Source: Parasponia andersonii (lineage: Eukaryota; Streptophyta; Magnoliopsida; Rosales; Cannabaceae). Taken from it: DNA of 64,000 nucleotides. Below are positions 1-12,845 of the stretch, one piece after another (position 1 is the stretch's first letter; each line of letters starts with the position of its first letter). The DNA is taken from positions 1 to 64,000 of the forward strand of contig JXTB01000578.1 in assembly GCA_002914805.1 (NCBI GenBank). Reading direction: 5' to 3'. Both the position numbers and the translations under genes were made by a program. The notes below the pieces were generated by a model. It was given only the letters and a program-made list of their open reading frames with translations, did not search any database and was not told the DNA's origin.

Positions 1-586
1 CCCACAGAAACCAAAAAGACACAGAAGAAAATCGTGGACAAAAAAAAGTTCAATGTCACATGACTCACATCCAAACAGACGTGTAAATCAGACGAATCAG
101 GCATTCTATCCGAAAAGATATGGGAAAGAGCTAGTTAGAGATAATGTACGGAGTTCGGTGGTTTTTGGCAATAATTTTCTGAAGACGACGACGGTCTTAA
201 TTAACTCTTAACATATTGAGAAAAATGGAACTGGACAGTACCTTATATGTTAGTCCGAGTTTGATTAGAGTTCTACTCGTGGATTCCACAAATGAACCCA
301 TACGTCACGTCTTTAGATCTACATCTACCACCTTTGACTCTTAACGTTTTCTGTACATAGTAGCAGTATAATAAGAAATGTACCTATAAATATTAGTTCC
401 TATATTATGATGATTTGATATTGCGTTAAACAATTTTTTTCCCGTCTGGTTAAAGTGGGTATAATAAGTGCCAATACTAAGTTTGTATAAATACGAATTT
501 AAATATCTACACTATGCTATAGAAGCGTGACTCGTCATTGTGAAGCGTACAGGAGTTTCAGCTGCCTACTTGCTTTATTTATAATT
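1..586. other. intergenic, no gene seen
   Basis: AT-rich sequence with stops in all frames and no recognisable coding similarity. It ends at the 9-bp target duplication of the MITE that starts at 587. It could be promoter or downstream sequence of a gene left of the window. Confidence 0.5.
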
Positions 587-945
587 GGGAAATTATCATT
601 TTTATACTATATATTTTGACACTTTGTTCAGTTTATACTTTCTGTTTTAGTTATTATCAATATTGACCCTTAGATTTCATATTTGTTATAAATTTATACC
701 ATGACACTAATTTAGAGCAGTTAATTTATCAAAATTATTTAATAAACTTATTCTCGGATCAATTTTTATATAGTTTATTTTCAATTTTTTAAACGGCAAC
801 TTGGTAAATTAACTGCTTTAAATTGGTGTCATGATATAAATTTGTAACAGATTTCAAATTTAAGAGTCAATATTGATAATAACCAAAACAAAAAATATAA
901 TTTGAATAAAATATCAAAATACAGGTATAAAAATGATAATATCCC
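587..945. mobile_element. MITE, Mutator-type, complete (copy A)
   Basis: The 359-bp element has long terminal inverted repeats of roughly 150 bp. The left end reads GGGAAATTATCATTTTTATA and the right end, read in reverse complement, GGGATATTATCATTTTTATA. The arms can be followed inward through the shared ATTATCAATATTGA and AAGCAGTTAATTTA-like blocks. It is flanked by a perfect 9-bp direct repeat, TTTATAATT, at 578-586 and 946-954. A 9-bp duplication with long inverted ends is the signature of the Mutator superfamily. There is no coding capacity, so it is a non-autonomous MITE. Confidence 0.88.
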
Positions 946-1784
946 TTTATAATTTAATGTGATGTATGACCCATAGAAACGACAATTCGATCTCCACTGC
1001 TAGGGCCTAGGGACAGTTATTCAGGGGATGCCTTGAAACTCCCACAAAATTATATAGCAAGATTGAATTTTTCATAAATAGGTTAAACACCATTGAATAA
1101 TAAGTCAAAACATTTAATATGATTAAATTTTTTGGAACTTTGTATTATATTGTATTTGTTGAGACTTAAGACTTTCCTACCATGTTTTATGTACTAAAAT
1201 TTTGAAGTTTTATCTTAGTTTTAACTTTTGGATTCTATATTATATATATATATATTATTTATTATGATAGATATATTGAAAATGAATACTTTCATAGATT
1301 ATATCATGTTATATTAGAAATCAATGTGAGATATGTTATCGGGTTAAAACTTAATAGATCATTAGGTGATGTCATATTGAACTATATAGGACATGCATGT
1401 TTAACTCTAACAAGTTAAATTGAGTTCAATTAATGGACTAAACAAAAAATAAGTTAGTAGGTCGTATTAGAATAACGTGTTAAATATGTTATTTATGAAT
1501 TAACATATTTATCAAGTATGTCATATATGAAATTACAAATAATGATGTGAATAATAAACATATTGTATTCTAATTTGATAGTTGCTCGTTATACTTTGTT
1601 TTTTACGCGATACGTAAGTATAAATTATCAACCCAATCTACAACTACTTGCTTCTAATTGACAATTAACTATGGGTGGGTCCCGTGTAACTGAGCTATTG
1701 TGAAGATAATTCCGCACCCATCTTCTTTATATTTTGGCAGGTCCATATAGGAGAGTTGTTCTAATTATTATTTTACATGTACTA

Positions 1785-1846
<62 letters not shown>

Positions 1847-2681
1847 CTTTTTAGATAATTTCCAGAAAAAGGTAGGGTTGTATTTTTAGTTATTCTATTA
1901 CTATGAAAAGTTTTACCAATTTAATTTTTATATTGTATTATAGATAATACTAAGTTTACCAATATTATTACTAAATTTTTAATATCAATACATGTGACAT
2001 ATAAGTTGTCATTATTCAATTGGTGTATTAGAACTTGTCATAAATAAATTAATCAAAATCACCAATTAAATAATGCTAATTTACATGCTTGGTATTAAAA
2101 ATTTGGTACAAGTTTTGAAACACTTAGCATTATTCATTATATTATTACATTTATAACTTAAAAAAAAAAAAAAGATATCCTTCTACAAATTTTTTTGATT
2201 GATAATCTAAAAATGAAAGAAAGATCATATTTTTATGAGCAATACTATGGGACACCAATGATGTTCAGCACCATAATAACATATTTGTTTATTATTAAGT
2301 GATTTAATTAATAAACTGGATATCACATGATCATTATCTGAATTATAATAAACTAATAAACACGTCATTGTGATGTTGCTAGTCACGCGTAATATTATTC
2401 TATTTTTATTCATCATACTCTACAATTTGTACACCTCTAATATGTTAAAAAAAAAAAAAAAAAACACAGAACATTGATAGTACGAATGCTAGTACAAATA
2501 AAAAGTACACAATGAATCTACCCATAATTCTATGCACTTATATGGCCATAAACTAGTTTATGAAAGAATCAACTAAAATAAGTAAGGAGATTGGTCAATA
2601 TTAGTCCTAATATCTCAACAATTATTGGTAACGATCATTTTCTTTTTAGAAAAACAAATACTTCTTTTTGCGTGTCTATTT
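946..2681. other. AT-rich intergenic, no gene seen
   Basis: Between two MITE copies there is only AT-rich DNA, including a long (AT)n run at about 1785-1842 and several poly-A/T tracts. No open frame shows protein-like character. Confidence 0.5.
1785..1842. repeat. (AT)n microsatellite
   Basis: About 28 uninterrupted AT dinucleotides. Confidence 0.95.
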
Positions 2682-2690
2682 TTTACTTAT

Positions 2691-2881
2691 GGGATAATAT
2701 CACTTTTATATTTTATATTTTGACATTTAGTTCAGTTTATATTTTATGTTTTAATTATTATTAACATTGATCTTCAAATTTAATATTTGTTATAAATTTA
2801 TACCCGGATAATAATTTAGAAAAATTAATTTATTAAAAAAATTTAATTAATAAATGTATTCTTGGATTAATTTTTATACAG
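2691..2881. mobile_element. MITE copy B, same family as 587-945, partial
   Basis: It begins GGGATAATATCACTTTTATA and follows the left arm and centre of copy A (shared CAGTTTATA, TTTGTTATAAATTTATAC and GGAT.AATTTTTATA blocks). It stops before the right inverted repeat. The 9-mer TTTACTTAT lies immediately before it (2682-2690) and again at 2882-2890, looking like a target duplication. However, copy A has a similar internal sequence (TTTATTTTC) at the matching place, so the second 9-mer may be part of the element and the match partly chance. Confidence 0.7.
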
Positions 2882-3708
2882 TTTACTTATTTATTATGCT
2901 TCCCCAATGTTAGTCTCTGATCTCCTCTTTTCTTTTTTTTTTTTAATTCTGTGTATTGAAAATATTGGTGTTTCAAAATAAAAACTGTAGCTTGCAACCT
3001 AGATTTTGCCTGCTTTTTTTGGATAACCCACCTAGCATTTGCAGTTCTGAATGTTAGTTTTCATTTTTTTTTCAATTTACGAATAAAATTTTGTTTCATA
3101 TGCAGTTTGCTCTCTCTTTATTCGGAAACAGAGAGATGAAATTTGCGTTCTTGATTTTGGTGACTAGCTTATTTGAATTTGTTTTGATTGATGGAACTTA
3201 GTAATTCTTTTAATTGGTAGAGATCTTACTGTTCGAATATTAAAAAAAAAATTGATAATTGTTTGTATCTATTAATGAACATGCATGATTTTTTGTTCCC
3301 TGTTTTGTTGGTGAATTGATGAGTTTCCAATGAAATTGGCCATGAGTAATTTTGAAATATAAATGTTGCTTTTAATTCATCAGGTTTTTGTTTAGAAGAG
3401 TGTAACATGTTTGTATTTAATTTTTTTTTTCATTGCAAGTTTTTGTTTCACGATCTTCACGTCAGGTAGTCATAGACATACAACACGGCATAAATTTTTT
3501 GACGGAATTATTAGCGAGAGAGACAACTATGTTTGGAGAGATAGAGAGACAACTATGCCAACTTCTCTACTCAAAATTTGTTAATAAATTGTTTCAATAA
3601 GAGTTATGAGTCATATTTCAATAAATGCAATGGTCCTTAAATCAGGGGAAACTTTTTCTCCCTCGCTTTTTGTTTGGGCTGATTACCAGTTTGATTCCTT
3701 TTTAAAAT

Positions 3709-4244
3709 GGATTATAGCATAAATGGTCCCTAAACTATTTAATTTATGGGAATTTAGTCCGCAAAATTATAATTGTGACAAATAAGATCCTGAATTTTCC
3801 GACTTAAAATAATTTCGTCACTTAATTATCTAAATTATAACCTCTTGTTAAATTTTAGACCAAAAATACACTTGATCGAGCATCACTTTGTAGTATTTGA
3901 AAGTGTAGGTAAGAAAAAATAAACTGAACAAAAGAATTTGAAAAGAAGGAAGACGTTATTTGTATTTTTTAGAGTTCTCAAAATAGATATAGGAAATTTT
4001 TTTGTATAATTGTTCAATTTTATACTTAAATTTTCTAAATTACCTTTCAAGTATATTTTTAGAATCTACAATGTGCTCCTTAGATGTGACTTTGGTTAGA
4101 AATTAAACAATATGCTATAATTTAGATAGTCTAGCGATAAAATTACTTCAAATCAAAAATTTCAGGCTTAATTGTTATAATTAGAACTTTAAGGACTAAA
4201 TTTTCACAAATTAATAGTTTAGAGACCATTTGTGCCATTAATCC
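3709..4244. mobile_element. MITE, Mutator-like, second family
   Basis: The 536-bp element has inverted arms of roughly 155 bp (3709-3862 and 4090-4244). The left end is GGATTATAGCATAAATGGTC. The right end in reverse complement is GGATTAATGGCACAAATGGTC with the final base removed. Arms share TAAACTATT, AATTTAGTCC and TATCTAAATTATA blocks. The flanks TTTTTAAAAT (3699-3708) and TTTTTTAAAT (4245-4254) match at 9 of 10 positions, as expected for a slightly decayed Mutator-type 9-bp duplication. No coding content. Confidence 0.82.
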
Positions 4245-6240
4245 TTTTTTAAATCCTCGTTGACATAAATGACTCAACTGTAATTAAACCCTATTTAATT
4301 TCTAAAAGATCGCAAATAGTAAACACAACAATATGTCAACGCCTTTATTCAATTTAATTAGAGAATAGAGTAATAAATGGGAAACTTAATTATTATCAGT
4401 GTACGTAATAGTCTTTACCATTTTATATTCCAAATTAACTTCTTGTGCACACCTAATTATTCATAATGACACAGATGGTGCGATATTTAAGAAGATTACA
4501 GAAATTACCCCTGGAGAATAGACTGGACAATCAAAGTACTGGTTTCCAAGAAGGGATTGCGGAGAGTTTTTTGGACTCTTCTCACCTATATGGAACTTTT
4601 TCTCGTATATATGGCACTTTCAGAGCTCTCATTTTGCTCCTGATCAAGTATATCAACAAAAAATTTTCGTCTCAAGATATGTACATGTATTGTAACAACC
4701 TTTTTCGCTATTAAAATGGTTTACTAATGGTACAAATATATAGTTTAATAGTTCATTATGTATTATACACCTACAGTTTTCGATCTAATGTATATACTAC
4801 TTGCCGGTTCATTAATTTTATAGAGTGTAGTCAATTAGATTCTACTATCCACGCAATGCAATTTTATCTGACAAAAACAATCACGTGCCTTCAAAACTAG
4901 TGTATATATATATATATGGTTGCCAATTCAATAGGTATTTGTTTTTTTTTAACGAAACCGACCCTAAGGGGACTACTTTCTTCTCCAGTGTGACAATTAC
5001 GTTATAAGAAATTAGGCCTACAAGTTAATTACTAGTACGTGCTTTTGTTACTCATCATCCTTTAGTCTTCTGTATATATTTATGAAGTGAAAAAATGACG
5101 ATTAAAAAAAAAGGCAAAAATATAGACAACACACACATAATTTTTTACTACTGAAGCAACATGTAGAAAAATCTAAACCACAACTTATCATGGCTCCTGT
5201 TGTACTAACTTAAATAATAATTCAAATAAAAACTGAAAACTAAAAAAAGCAATTATAAGCTTTCGAAAAAAAAAAAAAAAGAAGCAAATATTAAAGGCAA
5301 AGGGTGGTATTTAGAAGAGGAGGAAAATTGAAAAAAAATAAAAAAAGAAAGAAAAGAAAAAGAACCAAGCTGGTGATAAGCTCAAAATTCCATGATGAGT
5401 CATTTGTGTTTCTATATATTGTTATAAATATAGATATGTTACTACACACTATTTTTTGGTATGTTTTTAACAAGGCTGATGGAATTCCCATCTCGTACGT
5501 TTGCAGAAGTGTTCCTCAATCTTCACAGGCTGTATTCCTCAATCTAATCGTTATCTTGATTATTCACAGTGCTATGGTTATCACAGCATATTGTCACACA
5601 ATATCAACAGGATTAATCACAAAAATAACAACTCAAGGGCTTCTATAGAAACAAATAGCAGTGAGAGAGAACTCGCTTCTGGATGTGGCGACTAAATAAT
5701 TTTTATTAACTATGTGTATTCCCAACGTAAAAACCCTGAATTTGGTAGGGGTAAATTGGTAAATTGATATTTTCAGAATAAAATAAGATAAATTAGGTTA
5801 AATATGCATCATAATAGGCATATTTTAGCCCTTATGCTTCCATAAATAAAGCTCTGAAAAATATACATATACATACTTAAAATATCACTTCTATCCTTAA
5901 TAATTGGTTTATAATATATATGTCTCTCTTCTCCTCTTTAACCTAGTTGAAGCTCATCATTCCTCCCGTTATGTCCTCATGATCTTTTCTCTAATCTCAT
6001 TCTTCAAGTTATCATACTATCTAAGGAGTTGAAATCCTAAGAGCATAAAAAAATAAAAGGATAAAAGTTGAAAAAAACAAAAAAAAAGAAAAAACAGAAA
6101 GATGGAGAAAGGAAATTCACAAGATAGTTATATAATTTATGTGTTCAAATGTTATGGGTACTGTCCAAATGGTTTTTAACTAAGTTTCGACATGTTAGAG
6201 CATAATTTATATATTAAAAGTTGTTTTCTGAGAATATCTG
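4245..6240. other. intergenic, no supported gene
   Basis: Short open frames occur at 4466-4714 and 5501-5695 (+), but I recognise no family. The 64-residue frame at 5501-5695 is preceded by a plausible splice acceptor (TTTGCAG at 5500-5506) and is Cys/Asn/Ser-rich. It could be a decayed last exon, but nothing upstream supports that. The rest is AT-rich with homopolymer tracts. Confidence 0.35.
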
Positions 6241-6480
6241 CAAAATTCTAGAAAAAATAACTCAGTATCACGATAAGCATCAAATGTTCGATGTCATTTC
6301 AACCATATTTCGATGAAATCTGAGTTTTAGGATATTTTTTTTTGACTACATTTCAACTCTAATTCGATGGTACTCGAAATTTCAACCAATTTTCGACGCA
6401 TTTTTTATGAATATTTTGACTAATTTTTTTCGATTAATTTCGATGTCTTTTGATTATATTCGAGCTTATTTCAACTAAAT
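6240..6480. repeat. TTTCGAT-rich block, candidate subterminal repeat of MULE
   Basis: TTTCGAT, ATTCGATG and TTTCGACGC-like words recur every 20-40 bases. The same vocabulary occurs in reverse complement at 9340-9740, beyond the far end of the transposase frame. The arrangement suggests degenerate subterminal inverted repeats bounding the MULE. Exact ends and a 9-bp duplication were not found. Confidence 0.45.
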
Positions 6481-6549
6481 TTCTATGGCTAGAAAATATA
6501 GAATCTTTCTTTTATATTTTATAATTTATCTATTGATTTTGTATACCAG

Positions 6550-9110
6550 ATGAATCTAATTTCTATTTTATCTATAGAGTTATGTTTCAACATCATAGTT
6601 TTGTATAATGGTAAATGGATATTTTCGTCAAAGAAAATATTACGGTCTTATATTACTAAAGAAAGTAAGGTCATGGGTGTATGGAAGGGTATAACTTTTG
6701 TGACCCTTATAGATAAGCTATATGAGGTGATTGGAGTTGATAAAAAACACTTTGATTTAGAACTTAAGGTTGTTTATAAATGTGGTTGTAGAGATGGAAT
6801 CACTTTTCCTCTAACGAAGATTATTACTAATAGTGACCTAAAACTTTAGTTTGAGGAGATGTCTTACTATATTCAGCACATACTCCTTTATGTGTATCTA
6901 TTTTACCGAAGTTGAGTCCTATAGGTGAGGGTTGTAGTCAAAATGCTTCATTTATGCTTGAAACAGGTGCGGAGAAAATAGACGAGTAAAGGGTAGATCC
7001 AACTCCACTTGCAGTGGCAGTGTGTCCTCCAGAAATATGTCCACCGATAAGAGATGATAGTGACAAATACTTTGATTGGGGTTTTGGTACGGAAAACATG
7101 TGTCCAAAAGAGTTAAAAAAATGCTTTGGTGATAGTGTTAACTTAAACACCAATGAAGATGAACTAGGGAGAGCAAATAATAAAAAGGAACCTGCAATAA
7201 ATAGGAAGAGATTACAGATACGTATACCTGAACGAGGAGAGTCAAGTAAATTACCTAAGACTTTAGGGATAATACTAAGGACTTTAAGCAGTCGAGTACA
7301 TAGAGTAAGAATAGTAGATAATGTATAAAAATGGAGTGCTCCCTTGCTTTCAGGGGGAGAATTGCCACAGGGAACCCCTAATAACTTGTCAGCTAGATCT
7401 TCTAATTCAATAAAAATCGTGATCAGTCAACTATTTGAGAATAAGACTTGAAGCTAAAGCTACACCTGCATGCATGCATGCAATAAAGTCCAATTTTGAG
7501 TTCAAGATGAAAAAGTCAGGCAAAGATTGTTGGTTTATAATATGTATAGATAACAATTATATGTAGCAGTTGCGAGCTAGAAAGGTAGAGCAATCATATT
7601 TGAGGTGTGAAGATATGTGCTTGAACACATAAATTCGTTAGCAAGAAGGCAAGAGGACAACAGATAAGCAGCACCATGGTTTATTGGACATTGCATTAAA
7701 AGAAAGTCCATAAATCCAGCCAATCTTAATTATACTCCTTGATCAATAATCGACGATTTTTCTAAAAACTATCAGATTAATATGACATATGAAAAGGCAT
7801 GAACATATAGGGAAAAAGCACTTGTGTATGTCAGGGGAACAAAAGATGGTTCATTTCAAAAGCTGTCATCTTACCTATATATGTTAGAGAAGACTAATCT
7901 GGAAACAGTAACTTATTTAGAGACCGATAAGATGGAATATTTTAAGTATTTCTTCTTATCCTTAGGTGTATCTATTCGGGGCTTTAGAGTAGTATGTCAT
8001 CCTGTGCTATGTGTGGATGGATCTTTCTTGAAAATAAATTATGAAGGGACAATGTTGGCTACTATTACACATGATGCAAACAGGCAATTGTATCTTGTTA
8101 CATTTGGAGCAGTCTACTCAGAGAATAACGACTCCTAGATGTATTTTATTATGAAACTAAAGAAAGCAATTGGAGATGTTGAGAACTTAGTCTTTGTATC
8201 AGATCGACACCTAAGTATTATGAATACATTGTTGACTGTGTTCCTTGAAGTACACCACAGAGCTTGCATACATCATATTGGTCATATATCCAAGCAAAAT
8301 TAAAGACTAATCATTTCCATAATTAATACTTCTTGGAGGTAAAATTCTTTAAGATGAGTGACTTTCTTCATCATTTTGAGAAGACCAAGGTCAAGGATTA
8401 AGCCATTGGTAATTATTTAGAAGAAATAGGCATTGAGAAATTGAGCCGTACAAACTTCTCTACACTTCGTTACAATATCAGGATAAGTAATAATGTTGAG
8501 AGCTTTAACAACACGAGTAGAGATACACAAAAGTATCTACTCACAACTTTGGTAAGAGTTTTTGAGGTATACATTACAAACTTGGTTCTTTGAAAGGAAA
8601 ACATTGGTAAGGGAATCTAATAAACTGTTAGTGAAAAAGATTAAAAAGAAATTAAAGGACCGTATTGAGGCTACGAAGACTCTGATTATTTAGCCTCTTA
8701 GCCACTACGAGTTTTATGTCATGGACGGTGACAGAGATGGTCAAGTTAACTTATAAAGAAAGACTTGTAGTTATTGGAAGTTTGATTTGACAAGTCTGCC
8801 ATGTATGCATGCATTGGCGACTGCTCTAAGTCGAAGCACCAATCCATACAGCTTGTGTTCCTAATATTATACAGTTGACGCATAGCTGCACTTATATGTA
8901 GAGACTATATATCTAGTGAAAAACGAAGAAAAGTGGGATGTACCAGATGATATTAGCAGCCATATGGTGGAACTGCCTTCTTACAAACTGAAACTTGGAC
9001 GGCCAAAAATAAAACATAGAAAGTCGCAAGGGGAGAAAACCAAACTCCAATGTCATTGCAGCCATTGTGGAGGAAAAGCCATAATCAGACAATTTGTAGG
9101 TACATGATGC
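6550..9110 (+). pseudogene. MULE (mudrA-type) transposase, decayed
   Basis: Pieces in different frames follow the order of a plant Mutator transposase. The N-terminal PB1-like domain is at 6550-6849 (DLELKVVYKCG). A linker follows at 7014-7328. The MULE transposase domain is at 7480-8300, with the first catalytic Asp in CVDGSFLKINYEG, the second in FVSDRHLSI, and a C/H-rich CIHHIGHI. Near 8760-8870 is a SWIM zinc finger (CSYWKFDLTSLPCMHALA). The C-terminal GRPKIKHRKSQGEK segment and a CHCSHCGGKA knuckle end near 9105. Several in-frame stops and frame changes separate the pieces, so it cannot encode an active enzyme. The neighbouring minus-strand Ulp1-like gene fits the known association of Ulp1-like genes with plant MULEs. 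Confidence 0.85.
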
Positions 9111-9339
9111 CAACAGCTTCAAAGTAAGTATTAACTAAGGCAACAACAAGAAATTAGGCATTAAGAGTTATTTGTAATAATTCTGCTATCACCTTAATTT
9201 TATGATTTTTGCTTTGGTACTGTAATAGATAATTTTGAAATTTTAAATTTCATCCTATTTATATTTTAATATTTTAGTTGGAATAATTTTGTTTATTATA
9301 TTTACTTGATTAAAATGATATTAATTTTTGGAAGATTTT

Positions 9340-9740
9340 CATTAGTTGAAAATCAATCGAATCAAACATCATCCAAATAGAGTCAAAATCTATCGAATAT
9401 TCAAGGAACATCGAGTAAGAACCCAGAATTCATACTTTATGACCATCGAAAGCAAGGTCATCGAAATTTTTCAATCGATACTAGCCGAAATGGAAGTCCA
9501 TGGACCGTACTTCGTCGAAAAGCATTGAAATTTCGATAAATGAATGCAAACGTCGAATACGATCGAAACTTAATCGAACTGTACTTGAACAGGTATCAAA
9601 ATATCATCTAATAGCGTCGAGAATTCGTCTACTACATAATTATTGACGAGTATATAGTACTTACATTGAAATGGGGTCAAAATACAATCGAAATAACATC
9701 GAACTAAATCAAATTTTGAGTTAGGCTAAACCAAAAATTA
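9340..9740. repeat. ATCGAAA-rich block, candidate opposite MULE subterminal repeat
   Basis: Words such as ATCGAAA, CGTCGAA and TCATCGAAATTT recur through 400 bp. They are the reverse complement of the words at 6240-6480. The block begins about 230 bp after the last recognisable transposase codon. Confidence 0.45.
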
Positions 9741-10125
9741 ATCTCAATCTTTTTCCAATCAAATTCTAACATGTTATTTAACAAAAATGTTAACCATATA
9801 CATTTTCAACTTGAACACATAATTCATATACAATATCTATGGCTTTGAGTCATTATAAAATAAATCAAAACATAGTTTGTCTCTTGAAAATTAAATAAAA
9901 TCATCAACAATGGAATTCAGTGGAAGATCGGCCAAGATGAATTCTAAGTGCTTGACTAAAAAAATACTGCAATCTCCACCGCAAAGGAAAATTAGTATAG
10001 TTAGTGTGAGACCAAAAAATTAAATATTTGCTTCTCAAATTGGGGTACCATATTCAAATACGTCTTCTTTGTTTGTGGCACGTCCTCAAGAGGCAACCTT
10101 CTTATATCAAAATCCTGAGGTTTGG

Positions 10126-11020
10126 TCAGAGTAGCCAAATCAAGATTGGTTCGATTAATGATCTCAGGGATAGCCAGCAAAAAATGTGAAATATCTTCAC
10201 CATTGGAGTCATGGTTTCCTCGATTGATGTAGCAATATACAATGCTCGATCAGAGTCGTATCTACTAATCACATGCACAGGAAGATCTACCTCTACAAAG
10301 ACCCAATAGCTTGAATTGACATTGAAGAGAAAGTACACCTAATCAACCTCCACCCAAGGATGTTGAAAGTTGTTTGGATTTCTTTTGGTATAATCGGTAA
10401 GTTGTCATCCCATTTAAATTTTTTTTTGTTCAATCTTTTTTTGAAAGTGTTCTACCGACCATTCATATATGCAATGAAGATCGTGTCGACAATAATAACC
10501 TTTTTTGTAAAGGTCTTTGGAAAAAATCAAAGTCGTTCTCGTATCAACTAAAATGCCATATTAATATGCTGTATAAAGAACAGAATACAATAAATATTAT
10601 GTGAATACATAAGATGTCATGAACTTGTAAATTTACATAATAAATCATATTACCTCATCTGCAAGCAACTTCCAATAGGTTTGGAGATCCAAGAAGAATA
10701 ATACAGATACCGAACCAATGGGAAGCTGGATTGTTTCTGATTGTCAATAAATCCATCAAGCTATTTCTTGGATGTATCTTGTTGTTTCTTGTCAATTTTC
10801 CGGAAAAGATCTGGTTTTCATAGATCGTTGACCTTAAACTTCTTATTGGAGAGATCGGTATAGTCAATAAGTCTCTTGGTCTTGTGAGCTACCCACTTCT
10901 TCTTGCAAAATTGAACTCAAGCAACCCCATTTGGGTGTACCTCTTTCACACCCGAACTTTGTTATTGTTCATGGGCTTTATGTTTATGGGTTTTCTGTTT
11001 ATTCAGAGACCACACCACAA
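10126..11020 (-). pseudogene. Ulp1-like (C48) peptidase domain, 3' part of split gene
   Basis: Read on the minus strand this is the C-terminal part of a Ulp1/SENP-type cysteine peptidase-like protein. At 10655-10867 the frame carries a short LMDLLTIRNNPASHW-like segment, typical of the start of these domains. At 10126-10338 it reads YWVFVEVDLPVHVISRYDS, matching the family pattern HWxLxxxDLxxxxIxxYDS with Tyr where the catalytic His would be. Ulp1 enzymes remove SUMO from proteins, but many plant copies are transposon-borne and inactive. The N-terminal half is at 16340-17700, on the other side of an LTR element. Confidence 0.6.
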
Positions 11021-11026
11021 CATCAT

Positions 11027-12829
11027 ACTGGGATTTTTGTCCTAAAAAGCAGATTTCTAATTTTACCTTTTTGAGTATAAACAACTATCTCTTATATGAA
11101 ATTATGATATTTGCTAGATTAAACTATCTTAATTGAATAGGTTATTCATCTGAAAAAGATTCCATGACTTTATTTGTGTATAAAGAAACAAACATGATTA
11201 AGTGTTAATTATGGGGAGACTTGTTTCTTTATCTAAGTCTAAATGAAGTAGTTTACAATCTGTAAATAAAGATGGAATACTTTATTTAATATAAGTTGTA
11301 GTGTTTGTCTATCTCAACCAGAATGATATGTCTCAAATCATTGAAGTATCTGACTTCTGATAGAAACACTAATACAACATAAACAAGTTATGTGTATTAA
11401 ACTGGACCAGGTAATATAAAGAATTGGAGTGCCGTAACTCAATTCTTATATTATCACAAACTAGCTCTTACCATATAAATCTTAATCCTTGATATTTGAC
11501 TGGACTTGCTTTCATGGGTTATAGCCTTTTGATTTGTTAAAAGACTAACCTCTATGAAGTTAGAGGTGAACTCTGGCATATTGGAAGTTATGACTTATGA
11601 ATTGATAGGAATACCAAATAGTTAAGGACACTATACATTAATCCCACTTTATGTTCTTTCAAGATTCATAGAATAATTAAATCTAAGATCTTAGTATTCA
11701 CTTTGTGAATTGGTTAATAATTTTGTCTAAATGGCCATTGAGAACAAAATTATCGACAATATTATTCCTTGATAGAAAGATGATAACTTAAAGGTAAATA
11801 GGTGTTAGAGGGGTATTACGGTAATTTCACCTATCCAACTACGGCATTGTATAGGGATTATATATGTGGTATAGAATATGCTAGATGGATCGATTAATCA
11901 AGGTTAGTTGATTAAATCTCTATAAAAGGCATGATATTTAATCTAAGAGTGCAGTATTGGGGCTTTAGTAGAGTGTCACCTTTACTAATAATATTTATAT
12001 AAATACCATAATAAGAGTTATTATGTATTTATCATATTATTGGAGCTTAGATTATTTGGATTCATTAGGTCTCTTGTCTAGCTCAATTAAGCTCATTAAT
12101 TAGTTGGTGGTATTTGTGAAATAAGTTTCATGAATCTGTGTAAAATAATGATTCTACACAAAAGTTGGTATTTTTATAAATAAGTTTCATGAGTTGGACA
12201 TATTTATAAAATTAACCCAAAGCCCAAATTGGAGAACAAGCCCAATCCTAATTGGGCCAGGGTTAGCAATTTTTGTTCCTATATATATAAGATATATGAG
12301 AAGAAAAACTACACAGTAATTCTAAGGAGTCACATGCATAAGACACAGGGAGAGGGAGAGAAAATTCGGCCAACCTAGGCTAAGTGAGAGTGAAAAAGTT
12401 TTTCTACAATCTCATAGTCTCATCTCACATCTCCGTATTCCATAGGATCAAGAAAACGTTCTTGATCGTTCTCCAACGAAGGTTTCGACTTGGTGCCCAC
12501 TCGCTTCGTCAACTAAGAGCAAGAGCATAGACAAGAAGATCTACAGTTAGAGGTTTGATCACCATCAATAAGGAGATCAAGGAGGAACATGCTACAAGAG
12601 GTAAACCCTAATCTCATCTCTAGGATTTTGTATCTAGATTTGATTTATGTTGTACATGATCCTGTGTATGATGCATGTATGTTATATGGTTATAAAAACT
12701 ATTTTCATGTAAAAATTTTAAAACCTAAATCTGCTAATTTTTCTACTGCGTTCATGATATGATCATGTGTTTTTCCATATCTGCATACATGCATGATTTT
12801 CCTAAGTGTTAGGTCAATTAACCAACAAT
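11027..12829 (+). repeat. 5' LTR of the LARD-like fossil
   Basis: Its 3' boundary is defined by the match with 16338 and by the adjacent primer-binding-site-like sequence. The 5' boundary is inferred from the CATCAT flank and a TGGGATTTTTGTCCTAAAAA start typical of plant copia-type LTRs. Confidence 0.6.
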
Positions 12830-12845
12830 TGGTATCAAACTTTAG
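12830..12845 (+). other. primer-binding-site-like sequence
   Basis: ATTGGTATCAAAC directly follows the LTR end. Plant LTR elements commonly use TGGTATCAGAGC, complementary to the 3' end of initiator tRNA-Met. The first eight bases of that motif match. Confidence 0.6.

Noticed and set aside
5304-5695. Overlapping plus-strand frames, one Cys/Asn-rich
   Set aside because: No recognised family. A possible splice acceptor precedes the second frame, but no upstream exon fits.
7441-7485. GCATGCATGCATGCA run as a possible RY-element cluster
   Set aside because: It lies within the decayed transposase region with no downstream gene, and reads as a simple repeat.
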